From DATIRA01 sp964553405 (GTDB lineage Bacteria; Pseudomonadota; Gammaproteobacteria; Steroidobacterales; Steroidobacteraceae): a DNA stretch of 6,829 nucleotides. Of the stretch, positions 6,021 to 6,829 are shown piece by piece. Both the position numbers and the translations under genes were made by a program. How positions within the stretch are numbered: position 1 is the stretch's first letter; each line of letters begins with the position of its first letter. The notes under the pieces were generated by a model. That model searched no databases, had not been told where the DNA came from, and was given only the letters and a program-made list of their open reading frames with translations. Location: NCBI GenBank assembly GCA_964553405.1, contig CAZKLS010000135.1:1-6829 (forward strand). The letters are read 5' to 3'.

Positions 6021-6829
6021 TTCGGCCCGGTTTCCGCTGTACTCCGATCGAGCGTCACCTGCACCGGCACGCCCACCGGCAATGCCGCAGCGCGGGCGTC
6101 GTGGACCGTGACTTCGGCCTTGAAGCTGAGCCGGCTCCGGTCCTTCTGCGACAGCGCGTAATACGGCGTGTACTCGGCCTGGGCGGCAACGAATCGCACC
6201 GTTCCCTCGAGTTGCCCCTCGACTCCGTCGATGGCGACAAAGACGCGCCGGCCCGCCGTAACCTCGGCTCGTAGCGGCTCGGGCACGTGAATCCGGGCGT
6301 ATGGCACGCCGTCGGCCAGCATCACGACCACCGGCGCGCCCGCAGGCGGGCGCTCGCCGAGCTTGTACGGCAGTGCCTCGATGAGGCCGTCCCGCGGTGC
6401 GACCACAGAGTACAGCGCGGCGCTGGTCTCGAGTTCCGCGAGCGCGGCGCGGGCACGCTGCACCGCGGCCTCGGCCTGGCGAACCTGCTCGGGGCGGGTG
6501 CCTTCCAGCAGCAGCGCAAGCCTGGATTTCGCCTGGTCGCGGGCGGACCTGGCCGCGTCGCGCTGTGCGCGCGCCTGGTCCAGCTGCGAGGCGCTCAGCA
6601 GGCGACGCGCGACGAGCGAATCGACGCGCTCGAACTCACGTCGGGCCGTGACCAGGGTGCTCTCGGCGCCGGCCAGCGACGCCCTCGCCTCCTCTATTTC
6701 GCGCTGGCGCGGTCCCTCGGCCAGGTCGGCGAGGCGCCGCTCGGACTCCTGCAGCGCAGCGCGAGCCTGGTCCAGCCGCGGCTGCATCGTGCCCGCCTCC
6801 TGCCGCAGCAGCAGCGTGCCGGCCGCGAC
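6017..6829 (-). CDS. HlyD/YbhG-family periplasmic adaptor of the ABC exporter (5' end outside the window)
   Basis: The frame is open to the window edge, so the N-terminus (signal anchor and first lipoyl half) is missing; 270 residues are visible. The fragment begins VAAGTLLLRQEAGT, the end of the first lipoyl half. It continues into a long Ala/Arg/Gln/Glu-rich coiled-coil hairpin (about 15-135), then the second lipoyl half (APRDGLIEALP, about 144-175), the beta-barrel and a membrane-proximal part. At the hairpin tip R68, L72 and S79 of the fragment reproduce the R-x3-L-x6-S spacing of AcrA R128/L132/S139, which contacts TolC. The ATG at 6787 falls in the middle of the fold and is not the start. 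Predicted role: link the inner-membrane ABC pump to an outer-membrane channel. No channel gene is in this window. Confidence 0.9.
   Translation of the reverse strand, partial: VAAGTLLLRQEAGTMQPRLDQARAALQESERRLADLAEGPRQREIEEARASLAGAESTLVTARREFERVDSLVARRLLSASQLDQARAQRDAARSARDQAKSRLALLLEGTRPEQVRQAEAAVQRARAALAELETSAALYSVVAPRDGLIEALPYKLGERPPAGAPVVVMLADGVPYARIHVPEPLRAEVTAGRRVFVAIDGVEGQLEGTVRFVAAQAEYTPYYALSQKDRSRLSFKAEVTVHDARAAALPVGVPVQVTLDRSTAETGPK

Noticed and set aside
4977..6161. 394-codon open frame on the plus strand
   Set aside because: It is antisense to the exporter ATPase and parts of its neighbours. Low-complexity Arg/Ala-rich composition and no family signature.
6785..6787. ATG at 6787 as the start of the adaptor gene
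   Set aside because: The frame stays open to the window edge, and the upstream residues VAAGTLLLRQ fit the end of the first lipoyl half, so the protein begins outside the window.

Overview
This is a GC-rich bacterial window (roughly two thirds G+C by eye) in which every gene I can support lies on the minus strand, so it reads from right to left. The gene families, the predicted TolC-dependent exporter and the inner/outer membrane logic point to a Gram-negative bacterium. A high-GC gammaproteobacterium (Xanthomonadales or Steroidobacterales type) is my best guess. Acidobacteriota are a real alternative, because paired ECF sigma factor and Ser/Thr kinase genes are also common there. No taxon is proven by the sequence.

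Right half (3971-6829): a tripartite ABC exporter operon. It holds a periplasmic adaptor of the HlyD/YbhG type (5' end cut by the window edge), a single-domain ABC ATPase and one ABC-2 permease. The genes are tightly coupled: a 4-base GTGA overlap, then a 4-base gap. The adaptor keeps an AcrA-like R-x3-L-x6-S hairpin-tip motif, so a TolC-type outer-membrane channel is the expected partner.

Middle (3797-3970): a 174-base gap, the only clear intergenic regulatory region. It carries two overlapping, mutually exclusive inverted repeats close to the sigma-factor start, plus a separate 9-bp inverted repeat with a 34-base spacer.

Left half (159-3796): a two-gene signalling operon. The first gene encodes an ECF sigma factor of the kinase-associated (TIGR02999-like) group. 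The second encodes a large membrane-bound Ser/Thr kinase with an N-terminal TPERW domain, one TM helix, a periplasmic PDZ domain, nine more TM helices, a GAF-like region, a four-Cys zinc ribbon and an intact Hanks-type kinase domain. The kinase appears to start at a CTG codon that overlaps the sigma stop codon (CTGA) behind a GGGGAGG ribosome-binding site. Conventional gene calling would miss its first 42 residues. No anti-sigma gene is present. In the sigma factor, the acidic residues that normally contact RNA polymerase are replaced by a Q-T-T-A stretch. Together these suggest a switch in which the kinase senses a signal at the membrane and activates the sigma factor by threonine phosphorylation, as described for EcfP/PknT of Vibrio parahaemolyticus.

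The first 158 bases hold no convincing gene. I see no tRNA, rRNA, CRISPR array, insertion sequence or prophage feature.
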